A DNA stretch of 57,457 nucleotides from Pseudomonadota bacterium (GTDB lineage Bacteria > Bdellovibrionota > Bacteriovoracia > Bacteriovoracales > Bacteriovoracaceae), in the NCBI GenBank assembly GCA_027487685.1, contig JAIYDC010000017.1, positions 1-57,457 on the forward strand. Reading direction: 5' to 3'. Below are positions 9,929-18,138 of the stretch, piece by piece. Under the pieces are notes generated by a model, which saw only the letters and a program-made list of their open reading frames with translations, made no database searches and had not been told where the DNA came from. Position 1 is the first letter of the stretch. Every line of letters starts with the position of its first letter. The position numbers and the translations under genes are program-made.

Positions 9929-10023
9929 CTCCCTCTTTCATCATGAATAAATTTCACAGACCGTCTATAAACTGCCATAACACTCAAAATAGCTTTAAAG
10001 TCGCCTGCACAAAGGACACCTTC

Positions 10024-11301
10024 ATGAATAAGCTCCCCCTTCTCCTTTCACTAGCTGTCACCACCTCGAGTTTCGCTGCTCCTTTGCACCTCGACCTAGA
10101 AATGAGTTCGGAGGAGTACCGTATTCTTCTTTTGAAGCAGCGGGGAGAGCGATCGATTCGTAAAGGTATGCCAAGCGCCGAACATCCGGGGATAAGCGAG
10201 GCGATCCGCCTCGGTGAACGGCTCTCTCGCTGGATCGCTAAAGTCAATGAAGGCCGCACCCCGGAGACCGCAATTCGATTGACCTCTGCTAGCACACGCA
10301 GAGGAATTCCCATCGATAAGCCAAACATGTACTCTCCTGAGATTATTCGGACGGACCTCCGGAATGTTCTTTCAGAACTCCCGAAGGAGATGCGTGAAGT
10401 CCTCGTCGGCAGCGGCGAACTACCGGCCACAATTCCTCTCGAGGATGCAACTTTCATTACGCTCGCGCGCAAAGTCGACAAGAGCTACCAGTCTGCAGCT
10501 CGATATAAGTCAGTAGACCAGTACCGCCAGTGGTACATCCAGGCAGCGGCCCGGGACGTTCGCGGCTACCACTACCTTTCGACAAATAAAATTGGAGCGG
10601 CAGAGCTCAAGGATGTTGCCGTTATACCCCAGTCAAAATTAAAACCGATCCAAGATGCCCTCACACTGGTGTGCTTGAACGACCTGGCCGACCTTCAGGA
10701 ATGTAAGGCGGCCGTCGCCGCTGCGTTCACTAACAATACCGTCGCAGACTTCTTTAACGAACACATTTCTGGCGCCCAGGCGAACTGGGAAAGTTTCTTC
10801 GCTATTCCAGGAGACGCCCGTCGAAAAGACATAAGCTGGGGCAACGGCGTGGCCACAGTTCCCTTTAACACTCCTGAAATTCCAAAGTTCCTCCCTTATC
10901 TAAAAGATAATATTGAAGACGAGTTCCGCTGGAATGGCTGGGCCCTTAAACTCAGCTTCGGTACCTTCCCCGACGGTCCACTCCTGAAGTTCGAGCCCGG
11001 CGTTGTACCCCACGTCAATGCTCTCGGTGGAAACGAGATCGTTATGGATGCGAATCAGCCGATCGAGGAATATGAATCTCAGTGGACCATCAGGCACGAG
11101 TTCGGCCACGTCCTGGGTCTTCCGGACTGCTACCACGAGTTCTACGATACGACGGCCGAGGCTTACGTCAACTACCAGCTCGACGTAACCGACCTTATGT
11201 GTTCCCGTGCCGGAAATATGAATGAGCGTATCTTCCTTGAACTCGAAGAAGCTTACTCTCCTTCCCTCACTCAAGTACCTGTGCCCAGCACTCAAGAATA
11301 A
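10024..11301 (+). CDS. Secreted metzincin-type zinc metalloprotease
   Basis: I place the start at the ATG at 10024, because it is preceded by AAAGGA at good spacing and opens a clean signal peptide ending 'SSFAAP'; an in-frame ATG at 9943 would put 27 polar residues before it. The 425-residue product carries H358-E-F-G-H362-V-L-G-L-P-D368, the HExxHxxGxxD form of the zinc site in which aspartate is the third ligand, as known for snapalysin-type metzincins; H371 is a possible alternative. A methionine-turn candidate follows in 'DLMCSRAG' (M392). The long N-terminal region (about residues 20-340) is unrecognised and may be a propeptide plus substrate-binding domain. Likely exported to the periplasm or outside. 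Confidence 0.75.
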   Translation: MNKLPLLLSLAVTTSSFAAPLHLDLEMSSEEYRILLLKQRGERSIRKGMPSAEHPGISEAIRLGERLSRWIAKVNEGRTPETAIRLTSASTRRGIPIDKPNMYSPEIIRTDLRNVLSELPKEMREVLVGSGELPATIPLEDATFITLARKVDKSYQSAARYKSVDQYRQWYIQAAARDVRGYHYLSTNKIGAAELKDVAVIPQSKLKPIQDALTLVCLNDLADLQECKAAVAAAFTNNTVADFFNEHISGAQANWESFFAIPGDARRKDISWGNGVATVPFNTPEIPKFLPYLKDNIEDEFRWNGWALKLSFGTFPDGPLLKFEPGVVPHVNALGGNEIVMDANQPIEEYESQWTIRHEFGHVLGLPDCYHEFYDTTAEAYVNYQLDVTDLMCSRAGNMNERIFLELEEAYSPSLTQVPVPSTQE

Positions 11302-11340
11302 GACTCTCTGGGGCCCACCGTTCTATGGTAGACTTAAGAG

Positions 11341-11967
11341 ATGGACCGTTACCGAAAGGCCTTCCGCCAGAAAGTCATCCCTTCTTACTACCGTGGGGCC
11401 CTTCACGTGGCCGCATTCGCCGTGATTCAATTCGTGGCGGTCGTGGTGGTGGCCTCTCAGGTGGTTTGGAGCTTGAAAGCGGTTTTTATCATTGCCATGG
11501 CCCTGGCCTATGCAACGACCTTCACGTACTTCCTTCACCGCTTTTTCTTACATCGAAAAATACCGGGTCTTGCCTGGGCCCACAAGATGCACCATTGGCA
11601 TCACACCTTCTACCAATCCCGGGCGATGGAGTACGATACGCTGGATGACGTTTACATGCTTCTTATGCCTCCCTGGATCCAGCTGCTCTACTACATCGTT
11701 TACTTACCCCTCCTCACAATCGTGGCAGGGCTCATCTTCGGGAATGAAGTCATGGTACCCTTCGTATTGGGTTTAACTCTTTGGTATGGCATTTATGAGC
11801 TGGTCCACTGGATGGAGCACCTGCCACCAGGAAAAGGACCGCTGCGATTCTCACTCTTTTGCAAGCTGCGCGAGCACCACGTGATTCACCACTCACGCCT
11901 AAAGGACGAGGCCAATTTCGGGATCGTGGAGCCGAGCTGGGATTACGTCTTCGGAACTAAGAAGTGA
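11341..11967 (+). CDS. Fatty acid hydroxylase superfamily membrane enzyme (di-iron, histidine-box)
   Basis: Integral membrane di-iron oxygenase of the fatty acid hydroxylase/carotene hydroxylase superfamily, 208 residues. Histidine boxes: H66-RFFL-H71, H81-KMHHWH-H88, H156/H160 and H179-H-V-I-H-H184, closing with 'NFGIVEPSWDYVFGT', the usual end of the family. Four membrane segments are likely (about 22-42, 44-64, 108-130, 135-155). The substrate cannot be told from sequence: a fatty acyl chain, a sphingoid base or a carotenoid are all possible. The 3' end overlaps the 3' end of the opposite-strand hydrolase by 69 bases. First member of a four-to-five-gene lipid cluster. Confidence 0.8.
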   Translation: MDRYRKAFRQKVIPSYYRGALHVAAFAVIQFVAVVVVASQVVWSLKAVFIIAMALAYATTFTYFLHRFFLHRKIPGLAWAHKMHHWHHTFYQSRAMEYDTLDDVYMLLMPPWIQLLYYIVYLPLLTIVAGLIFGNEVMVPFVLGLTLWYGIYELVHWMEHLPPGKGPLRFSLFCKLREHHVIHHSRLKDEANFGIVEPSWDYVFGTKK

Positions 11968-12717
11968 ACTATTAATTAAGGTCACCATGAGACTACGACG
12001 GAAGGCCGTGTCTTCGCTGGAGAGCCTGGACGAGGTGAAAAGGTCCGAGTGGTCCATCTCCAGGACAAGCTCTCTGTAGGGTGCGCGAGAGATAGTTTGC
12101 TCGTCGAGAGTCAGGAGTCCGTCGCTAGGAGCACCGGCACGCTTCATCACAAAATGCAGGGGCCGGATCACCCATGAGACATCTCTCGAGCGTGCCTTGA
12201 AGGTCCGGATTACAGTCACTCGGTCTCGCAGGAAAGCGCTCCGCTCTGGTATGGCCAAAAGCTCGCGCTGAAAGAACTCGGTGTAGAAATCTTTGGTCAA
12301 TGACGCTAGGCCCGGCCACGCCTTCAGCAGCGGCTTTAAGATGGGCGCATCCAGGACTTCGGATCCTTTGAAGGGAGGCTGGACACAAATGATCCGTTCT
12401 ACCGCTGACCGAAAGAAATCGAACTCTTTTCCAAGGGCCAGAAGCACCTCGAGACATGCCTTACTGTGAGAGAAGATAATAAATTTTTTCTCACCCGCGG
12501 CAAACTTACTTCGCAAGACCTCTACGAGTTTACGGGAGTTGCGATGGGCGGCGTTGAATGAACTCAAGGTCATGGTGTGAATGTCCTGAACTCCGAGCTC
12601 CCGGAGGATTCTCTCATTCTCCCGAAGATAGTTTCCAACCACTGGAAGCTCGAGGAGTTCGCCGAGGATTCCCCCTAGGAACAGATACTGGTAGCGGTTG
12701 GCCTCGGTCCTAAGCAC
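11899..12717 (-). CDS. Alpha/beta hydrolase (lipase/esterase-like)
   Basis: Start chosen at GTG 12717, which overlaps the stop of the upstream hydroxylase gene and follows GGAGG at good spacing; the frame is open further upstream but that part lies inside the hydroxylase gene. The product is 272 residues. It has the strand-elbow 'FSHSKA' with S85 as likely nucleophile, in a degenerate form of GxSxG (S-H-S-K-A), D199 in 'PSDGLLT' and H223 in 'MDHSDL', spaced like a lipase triad. No signal peptide is visible, so it probably acts in the cytoplasm or at the inner membrane face. Its pairing with a lipid hydroxylase suggests turnover or remodelling of the same lipid. Confidence 0.65.
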   Translation of the reverse strand: MLRTEANRYQYLFLGGILGELLELPVVGNYLRENERILRELGVQDIHTMTLSSFNAAHRNSRKLVEVLRSKFAAGEKKFIIFSHSKACLEVLLALGKEFDFFRSAVERIICVQPPFKGSEVLDAPILKPLLKAWPGLASLTKDFYTEFFQRELLAIPERSAFLRDRVTVIRTFKARSRDVSWVIRPLHFVMKRAGAPSDGLLTLDEQTISRAPYRELVLEMDHSDLFTSSRLSSEDTAFRRSLMVTLINSSLLSSEDVIPARLHDPEIGLVL

Positions 12718-13372
12718 GGAGTGCCTCCGAGGTTTTCTCTGTGATGAGCGATTTCCGGGTTGCGGCCGGCATGAGGTAGTTCTTGTAGCGAGCATCGTAG
12801 GTGCCGAGGAGCCAGTCCCAGAGGTGAGACGTATTCCCGAAATTCTTGTGGGGGGCCCGGTCGTGGTGATGAAAATGGTAGCGCTGGATGTAACCCAGGT
12901 ATCCGCGGTCATAGGCCCGGTAATGGAGGAGAAAGTGAACGCATTCATAGAAATAGTAAGCACCCGTAAGTCCCAGAGTCAAAGAGGCAAGGAAAGCGGG
13001 GTCGCGGGTGACCAGAAGCACTGGTGCCAGAACGGTGGGTGTGAGCAAGTAAATCATCCCAAAACCTGCATTGTAGACCCGACGGTCCCCCATGTCTTGG
13101 TGATGGTAGAGGTGAAAAGAGCCCAAAAGATAATTCAGGGTCCGGGACTTAAAATGGGTGTGGTAGAGCCAACGGTGGATGGCATACTCGAGGAAGGTCC
13201 AGTAAAGAACTCCCAGAACAAGCCCTGCCAGAGAAGGGCCAGAGCGCTCCAGGATATAGAGTGCAAAACTCCAAAGCGGAAGGACAAAGAAGAGCAGCTG
13301 GCCCGGGTTCTTCGAGGCGAAGAACCTAACGAGCTCCGGATGATCCGAAATCATAAACTGGCTTTTTTTCAT
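12710..13372 (-). CDS. Fatty acid hydroxylase superfamily membrane enzyme
   Basis: Second histidine-box membrane enzyme, 220 residues from the ATG at 13372 (a TTG 36 bases upstream has no Shine-Dalgarno sequence). Boxes: H66-RWLY-H71, H87-LYH-H91, H146/H150 and H166-FHH-H170, then 'NFGNTSHLWDWLLGT'. The layout with 'EYAIHR' and 'GSFHLYHHQD' recalls fatty acid 2-hydroxylases. Membrane segments lie around 26-62, 104-122 and 128-146. It is coupled to the downstream alpha/beta hydrolase by a start/stop overlap and is divergent from the sterol-desaturase-type gene at 13483, with 110 bases between them for both promoters. Confidence 0.8.
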   Translation of the reverse strand: MKKSQFMISDHPELVRFFASKNPGQLLFFVLPLWSFALYILERSGPSLAGLVLGVLYWTFLEYAIHRWLYHTHFKSRTLNYLLGSFHLYHHQDMGDRRVYNAGFGMIYLLTPTVLAPVLLVTRDPAFLASLTLGLTGAYYFYECVHFLLHYRAYDRGYLGYIQRYHFHHHDRAPHKNFGNTSHLWDWLLGTYDARYKNYLMPAATRKSLITEKTSEALRA

Positions 13373-13482
13373 ATCTCGAAGTGTATCGGGACACCTCCCC
13401 AGGAACAAGACAACGAGTTACGAATTACAAGGGGGTGTAAAAAGATGTTGCACCCCGCGGTACTCGCCCCTAAACTTTCCTC

Positions 13483-14292
13483 ATGCTCACATCACAAGAC
13501 ACGGTCGTGTTCGCCGGTTTACTCACCTTATTCCTAGGGGTTAACTACCTTGTCTTTGCCTACGGTGGCCACTGGTTCTTCTACCAATTCCTGGGGCCTA
13601 AGATCCCCCACCGCCGCATTTTAGAGGCCGAAGCGAGTGCCTCCCAGGTGGCACTGGAAAAACGCCGCTCCGTCATGACTCAAGTGATTTTCTTCCTCAC
13701 CGCGATCACACTCTATGTTTTCTTTAAACTCGGATGGACCCAAATATATCTGGCCTGGGACGAGAGGGGAACGGTTTACTTTGTCTTATCATTCTTCATC
13801 GTCCATCAGATACACGACGCCTACTTTTACTGGTCTCACCGCCTCATGCACGAGTGGCGCCCACTGGTGCGTTTTCACTTCGTACACCATGAATCAGCAC
13901 CTCCGACTCCCTTTTCAGCGCTCTCATTTCACCCTGTGGAGGCGTTCATTCAAGGATTTTTCTGGATCCTTATCTCCCTCATCGTTCCCGTCTCCGCCTT
14001 CTGGCTCTTTGTCTTCTACTCTTTCATGTTCTACATCAACATGTGGGGCCATTCGAGCTATGAGTTCTGGCACCGTGACCTCCTGTCTCATCCCATCTTA
14101 AAAGCGCTGAACACTCCCACACACCACAACGTTCACCACAAGTACCACAAGTATAACTACAGCATTTACTACAACTTTTGGGACCGGCTTTGCGGCACAA
14201 ATCACCCGGAGTACGAGAATCACTACCGGGCCGTCAAGGCCCGGACTGAAGCGGCCAAGACCTCACGCCTCATGAAGCTCCTTAAATTATGA
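13483..14292 (+). CDS. Sterol desaturase/SUR2-type hydroxylase family membrane enzyme
   Basis: Third di-iron membrane enzyme of the cluster, 269 residues, closest by eye to the sterol desaturase (ERG3/SUR2) branch. Histidine boxes: H119-RLM-H123, H132-FVH-H136 and H214-HNVH-H219 followed by 'YSIYYNFWDRLCGT'. Four to five membrane segments (about 8-26, 68-86, 98-114, 155-188). Bacterial relatives hydroxylate or desaturate sterols, sphingoid bases or fatty acids; which applies here is unknown. The stop overlaps the start of the E2-type gene (ATGA), so both proteins are made together. Confidence 0.82.
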   Translation: MLTSQDTVVFAGLLTLFLGVNYLVFAYGGHWFFYQFLGPKIPHRRILEAEASASQVALEKRRSVMTQVIFFLTAITLYVFFKLGWTQIYLAWDERGTVYFVLSFFIVHQIHDAYFYWSHRLMHEWRPLVRFHFVHHESAPPTPFSALSFHPVEAFIQGFFWILISLIVPVSAFWLFVFYSFMFYINMWGHSSYEFWHRDLLSHPILKALNTPTHHNVHHKYHKYNYSIYYNFWDRLCGTNHPEYENHYRAVKARTEAAKTSRLMKLLKL

Positions 14293-15107
14293 TCACAAAA
14301 AACGTTCATCTCCTTCCCGCCAGGCCACTATCGGCCTGGCGCAAAATCTCACTCGGTTCCTGGCGTCCCAACGGAGATTCTCAGGTGTATGCAGAGATCG
14401 TCGTGGATGCGGCCCCGGTTCTGGGACGGATCAAGGAGCTTAATAAGGATACCGAGGCACAAATCACGCTCACTCACTTTATGGGAAAGGTGATGGGAAA
14501 AGTCATGGCCGAGGTGGCGGATCTTAACGCCATCGTGCGCTTCGGGAAGATTTATCCGAGAAAGAACGTGGACATCTTTTTCCATGTCGCCTATGCAGAA
14601 ACCGAACTCTCCGGTCACGTGGTCCGTAGCATCGACGGGAAGAGGTGTCGGGAAATTGCGGAGGAACTTACCGCGGTGGCACTCAAAATTAAGAAGGGTG
14701 AAGACGTGAGCTTCGAGAAGATCAAGGCCAGCTGGCGCTTCATTCCCGGGTTTCTCGCCCGACCGATACTGGATCTCATCGGGCTCTTGAGTTACACCCT
14801 TAATTTGAATATCCGTGGTGCAGGTATCCCTCTTGACTGCTTCGGATCAATGATGATCACCAACATCGGAAGCCTGGGCTTTACTCAAGCCTTCGTTCCT
14901 ATTCCCCCCTACACACGGGTTCCGCTGATCTTGGCCCTTGGGAAACCAGAACTCCGACCTGTTTCGTTGCCCGATGGATCGGTGGTCTCAAGAGAACAGG
15001 TGAGTCTTAATTTCACTTTCGACCATCGGATCATGGATGGGTCCCGAGGTGCGAAGATGTCATTCCTATTAAAGAAGTACATGCGCCATCCGGAACTCAT
15101 TGATTAA
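14289..15107 (+). CDS. Stand-alone 2-oxoacid dehydrogenase E2-type acyltransferase domain
   Basis: 272 residues covering only the catalytic (chloramphenicol-acetyltransferase-like) domain of E2 proteins, with no lipoyl domain and no peripheral-subunit-binding domain. The catalytic motif 'FDHRIMDG' is intact (H246, D250). The region 'GSMMITNIGSLGFTQAFVPIPPYTRVPLILALG' (about 186-218) is the conserved substrate-channel segment of the fold. A hydrophobic stretch near 150-172 is unusual for soluble E2. Coupled by start/stop overlap to the sterol-desaturase-type gene, which suggests it transfers an acyl group in the same lipid pathway, not in central metabolism. No E1 or E3 genes are nearby. Confidence 0.8.
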   Translation: MITKNVHLLPARPLSAWRKISLGSWRPNGDSQVYAEIVVDAAPVLGRIKELNKDTEAQITLTHFMGKVMGKVMAEVADLNAIVRFGKIYPRKNVDIFFHVAYAETELSGHVVRSIDGKRCREIAEELTAVALKIKKGEDVSFEKIKASWRFIPGFLARPILDLIGLLSYTLNLNIRGAGIPLDCFGSMMITNIGSLGFTQAFVPIPPYTRVPLILALGKPELRPVSLPDGSVVSREQVSLNFTFDHRIMDGSRGAKMSFLLKKYMRHPELID

Positions 15108-15133
15108 GGTCAAGGTCTTTGCCAGAGTGCGGA

Positions 15134-15715
15134 TTAGTTCATCACCGCCGGGAGCTTATCCAAGCGACGGTCGCGAATAACTCCGGGCATCTCCAAAGCA
15201 TAACTGATCGATTGCTCCCGATCCGAAGGGATAAATTTCTTTGAACTAAACGAGTTCAGAACACAGGCCTTGAACTTGCCAGAAAGTCCCTCACCATCCA
15301 CTGAAAGATTGGTGAGATGTCCCGTCGTATTGATAAGGAAGTTCAGGATAACCTTTTTAGTCGTCCTAGAGTTTCGGCCATCATCACTGTCGATGCTATG
15401 ATTGACATAGCAACTGTAGATCAATCCCTGGTTAGAATTAATCAAAGCAAAGTTTTGATTCGGTGCCCGGCCCCGTTGTTCTTCGAGGTTAAAGCACGAG
15501 CCCTGATCGCCGAGCTGGCAAGCACGGGCCGTATAGTCAAAATTTTTCGTCAAATAACCAAAGCGAGCGCAGGCAAGGGCCATGGATTGAGTCTCGCACT
15601 CAATCTTCAGTTGCCCCAAAGACTCAGTCGGTTTTCCAGGGGCCGTGGTCGTATTCACCTTCGCAGTGGCACAAGAAAAAAGGATCAGAAGAAAAACAAG
15701 TTTAGAACTCGGCAT
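15134..15715 (-). CDS. Lipoprotein with AgmX/PglI-type C-terminal domain
   Basis: 193-residue lipoprotein: lipobox L-F-S-C15 after a short hydrophobic signal. The middle holds several cysteines in a pattern like small Sel1-type modules ('ACARFGYLTKN', 'ACQLGDQGSC'). The C-terminal 70 residues follow the AgmX/PglI C-terminal pattern: a strand with 'NTTGHLTNLSVDG', then 'FKACVLNSFSSKKF'. Such domains are common in gliding and predatory deltaproteobacterial relatives, function undefined. The start lies 14 bases inside the 3' end of asnS, so it is the last gene of the rsmJ-kinase-asnS run. Confidence 0.65.
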   Translation of the reverse strand: MPSSKLVFLLILFSCATAKVNTTTAPGKPTESLGQLKIECETQSMALACARFGYLTKNFDYTARACQLGDQGSCFNLEEQRGRAPNQNFALINSNQGLIYSCYVNHSIDSDDGRNSRTTKKVILNFLINTTGHLTNLSVDGEGLSGKFKACVLNSFSSKKFIPSDREQSISYALEMPGVIRDRRLDKLPAVMN

Positions 15716-17096
15716 TCTTCGGTGTCCGTGGGAACGGAATAACGTCTCGGATGTTTGTCATGCCGGAGATGTACATCACTGCGCGCTCGAAGCCTAGACC
15801 AAACCCCGCGTGGGGAACAGAGCCGTACTTACGAAGGTCGAGGTACCACCAGTAGTTATTCACATCCATCTTCATCTCTTCCATCCGCTTCACGAGGCGC
15901 TCGTAGTTATCCTCACGCTGTGAGCCGCCGATGAGTTCTCCGACACCTGGAACCAGGACATCCATAGCACGGACCGTGCGTCCGTCATCGTTTTGCTTCA
16001 TATAAAACGCCTTGATGTCCCTCGGGTAATCCGTCACGATGGTTGGGCGCTTGAAGTACTGCTCGGCAAGGAAGCGCTCGTGCTCGGTCTGAAGGTCAAT
16101 ACCCCACTTCACCGGGAAGTCGAACTTATGTGTTTTGGAGACCTCCTCAAGAATGGCGATGGCGTTGGTGTAGGTGACGACCTCAAAGGGCGAGTTCATC
16201 ACGTGTTCCAGAGTCTTGAGATTCTCCGGAGCATAGCGATTGGCCAGGAATTCAAGTTCATCCGGGCACTCGACCATCGCCCGACGAATCAGGTGCTTAA
16301 CATAACCGGTTGCAAGCAAAGCGTTGTCTTCAAGAGTATTGAACGCGGCTTCCGGCTCCACCATCCAGAACTCAGATAAGTGGCGCGCGGTATTAGAATT
16401 CTCCGACCGAAATGTGGGGCCGAAGGTATAGACTCTGCCCAGGCCTCCGACCGCAAAAGTTTCGGCTTCAAGCTGACCTGAGACTGAAAGAAAAGTCTCC
16501 CGCCCAAAGTAGTCCTGCTTAAAGTCGATGGCCCCCTTGTCGGTGCGAGGAAGTTTATCCAAGTGAAGTGTTGAGATGCGGAACATCTCGCCCGCGCCCT
16601 CAGCGTCCGAGGCCGTAATGATTGGCGTATGAAGATAGGTGAAGGATTCGTTTGAAAAAAACTCATGGGTCGCCTGGGCCAGGACGTGGCGGAGTCGAAA
16701 GACGGCCGAGAAGGTGTTAGTGCGAGAGCGAAGGTGCGCGATCTCTCGCAGGTACTCAAGGGAGGTTTCTTTCTTCTGCAGCGGATAGTCTTCGCCATTG
16801 AGGCAGAAGATATGAACCCGCCGCGCCTGCATCTCTACGGGCTGCTTGCCCTGAGAGGCAACCACTAAGCCCTCAACTTCTACTGATGAGCCGATCGTTA
16901 GTTTAGTAACTTCTTCGTAGTTGGCCAGAGACAGGTCCACAATGATCTGAAGGTCTTTCTGAGTAGTGCCGTCATTTAAGACGAGGAAGGAGAACTTCTT
17001 CGATTGCCGAAGAGACCTCACCCACCCCTTGACCACGATGGTCTGATCCACCGGTTTTGTTTCATAGACTTTCTTGATTAAAAGATACTGAGACAT
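15702..17096 (-). CDS. asnS: Asparaginyl-tRNA synthetase
   Basis: Class IIb aminoacyl-tRNA synthetase that charges tRNA-Asn. N-terminal OB-fold anticodon-binding domain (about residues 17-105), then the catalytic domain with motif 2 'FRSENSNTARHLSEFWMVE' and motif 3 'GLGFERAVMYISGMTNIRDVIPFPR'. 'GVGELIGGSQRE' is typical of AsnS as against AspS. Length 464 is usual. Its presence suggests direct charging of Asn. The upstream kinase ends 11 bases before the start. Confidence 0.95.
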   Translation of the reverse strand: MSQYLLIKKVYETKPVDQTIVVKGWVRSLRQSKKFSFLVLNDGTTQKDLQIIVDLSLANYEEVTKLTIGSSVEVEGLVVASQGKQPVEMQARRVHIFCLNGEDYPLQKKETSLEYLREIAHLRSRTNTFSAVFRLRHVLAQATHEFFSNESFTYLHTPIITASDAEGAGEMFRISTLHLDKLPRTDKGAIDFKQDYFGRETFLSVSGQLEAETFAVGGLGRVYTFGPTFRSENSNTARHLSEFWMVEPEAAFNTLEDNALLATGYVKHLIRRAMVECPDELEFLANRYAPENLKTLEHVMNSPFEVVTYTNAIAILEEVSKTHKFDFPVKWGIDLQTEHERFLAEQYFKRPTIVTDYPRDIKAFYMKQNDDGRTVRAMDVLVPGVGELIGGSQREDNYERLVKRMEEMKMDVNNYWWYLDLRKYGSVPHAGFGLGFERAVMYISGMTNIRDVIPFPRTPKNAEF

Positions 17097-17107
17097 GGTC
17101 TTCCTCC

Positions 17108-18103
17108 CTATCCGAGAACTTTGTGCTTGATTTCGATCAGCTCTTCGCGCCTGAGTCTTGGGCCGAACTGGCCTACGACCCGGCTGGCGGCGAAGGAAGC
17201 GAGACTACCGGCCTCTGTGAAGTGATGGCCATTAGTAATGGCGTAGAGGAATGCCCCGGCATACATGTCACCAGCGCCATTGGTATCAATGGCCTTGACA
17301 GCGTAGGGTTCAATATCAATGAAGGTTTTCCCGTCAAAGACAATGGCCCCATTCTCTCCTAGTGTGATAACAAAGGTTTTAGCGACATCTTTGAGTTTCT
17401 CCCGAGCGACAACAATGTCTTCAGTCCCGGTGAAAGTGCAGGCCTCAGACTCATTACAGAAGAGCAAATCGACGCCATCGCCGATCATCTCCCGAAGCCC
17501 CTCCTTGAAGAACTTGACCATATTCACGTCGGAGAACGTGATTGCTGTCTTGACTCCAGCGGCCTCGGCGATTTTTCGGGCGTGGATCGCGGCTTCACGT
17601 CCCGATGGAGAGGCCACAAGATAGCCTTCCATATACATGTACTCAGACTGGCGAATAGCTTCGGGATCAACCTGAGACTTTGAAATCGTGGAAGTAATCC
17701 CTAAAAAGGTATTCATCGAGCGCTCAGCATCCGGAGTAACAAGGACAAGGCACTTGCCAGTAATGCCGTCTTCACGATCCTGATGGATCAGGTTCGAGTC
17801 CACTCCGTTATCCTGAAGATCCTGGAAGTAGAAATTTCCAATCGGGTCCTTGGCAACCTTACAAGTGAGAAACGCCCGAGCACCAAGTTGAGCAGCCGCA
17901 ATCGCCGTATTAGCGGCAGAGCCACCACACTGCTGCTTTTTAGGTGCCGTTCCAAGAGCGTCGAGGAGGTAGTTCTGCCGTTCCTCATCCACTAAGGTCA
18001 TGAGACCTTTATCAATATTGTGCTTCAAAAAAAATTCATCGTGAACTTCGTATTCCATGTCCACGAGAGCATTACCGATAGCATACAGATCGTATTTCTT
18101 CAT
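17108..18103 (-). CDS. PfkB-family sugar/nucleoside kinase (adenosine-kinase-like)
   Basis: 331 residues from the ATG at 18103, which has GGAG seven bases upstream. PfkB signatures: 'CGGSAANTA' near 59-67 (substrate side) and D273-TNGAGD279 (anion hole and catalytic base). The overall look, including 'EYMYMEGYLVA' and the spacing of the two motifs, resembles the adenosine kinase/ribokinase branch annotated in many Bdellovibrio-like and alphaproteobacterial genomes. Substrate not certain; adenosine or another nucleoside is the best guess. It lies between rsmJ and asnS on the same strand. Confidence 0.8.
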   Translation of the reverse strand: MKKYDLYAIGNALVDMEYEVHDEFFLKHNIDKGLMTLVDEERQNYLLDALGTAPKKQQCGGSAANTAIAAAQLGARAFLTCKVAKDPIGNFYFQDLQDNGVDSNLIHQDREDGITGKCLVLVTPDAERSMNTFLGITSTISKSQVDPEAIRQSEYMYMEGYLVASPSGREAAIHARKIAEAAGVKTAITFSDVNMVKFFKEGLREMIGDGVDLLFCNESEACTFTGTEDIVVAREKLKDVAKTFVITLGENGAIVFDGKTFIDIEPYAVKAIDTNGAGDMYAGAFLYAITNGHHFTEAGSLASFAASRVVGQFGPRLRREELIEIKHKVLG

Positions 18104-18138
18104 TTTCAATCTCCAAATAGACCATTACCTTAATAGTT

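Noticed and set aside
12698-13537. Plus-strand open frame opposite the fatty acid hydroxylase gene
   Set aside because: The opposite strand has clear histidine boxes and good end structure; this frame has none.
17785-17800. T-loop-like GGTTCGAGTCC, suggesting a tRNA
   Set aside because: It lies inside the kinase gene with no matching acceptor or anticodon arms; the similar text near 34280 is the end of xdhB.
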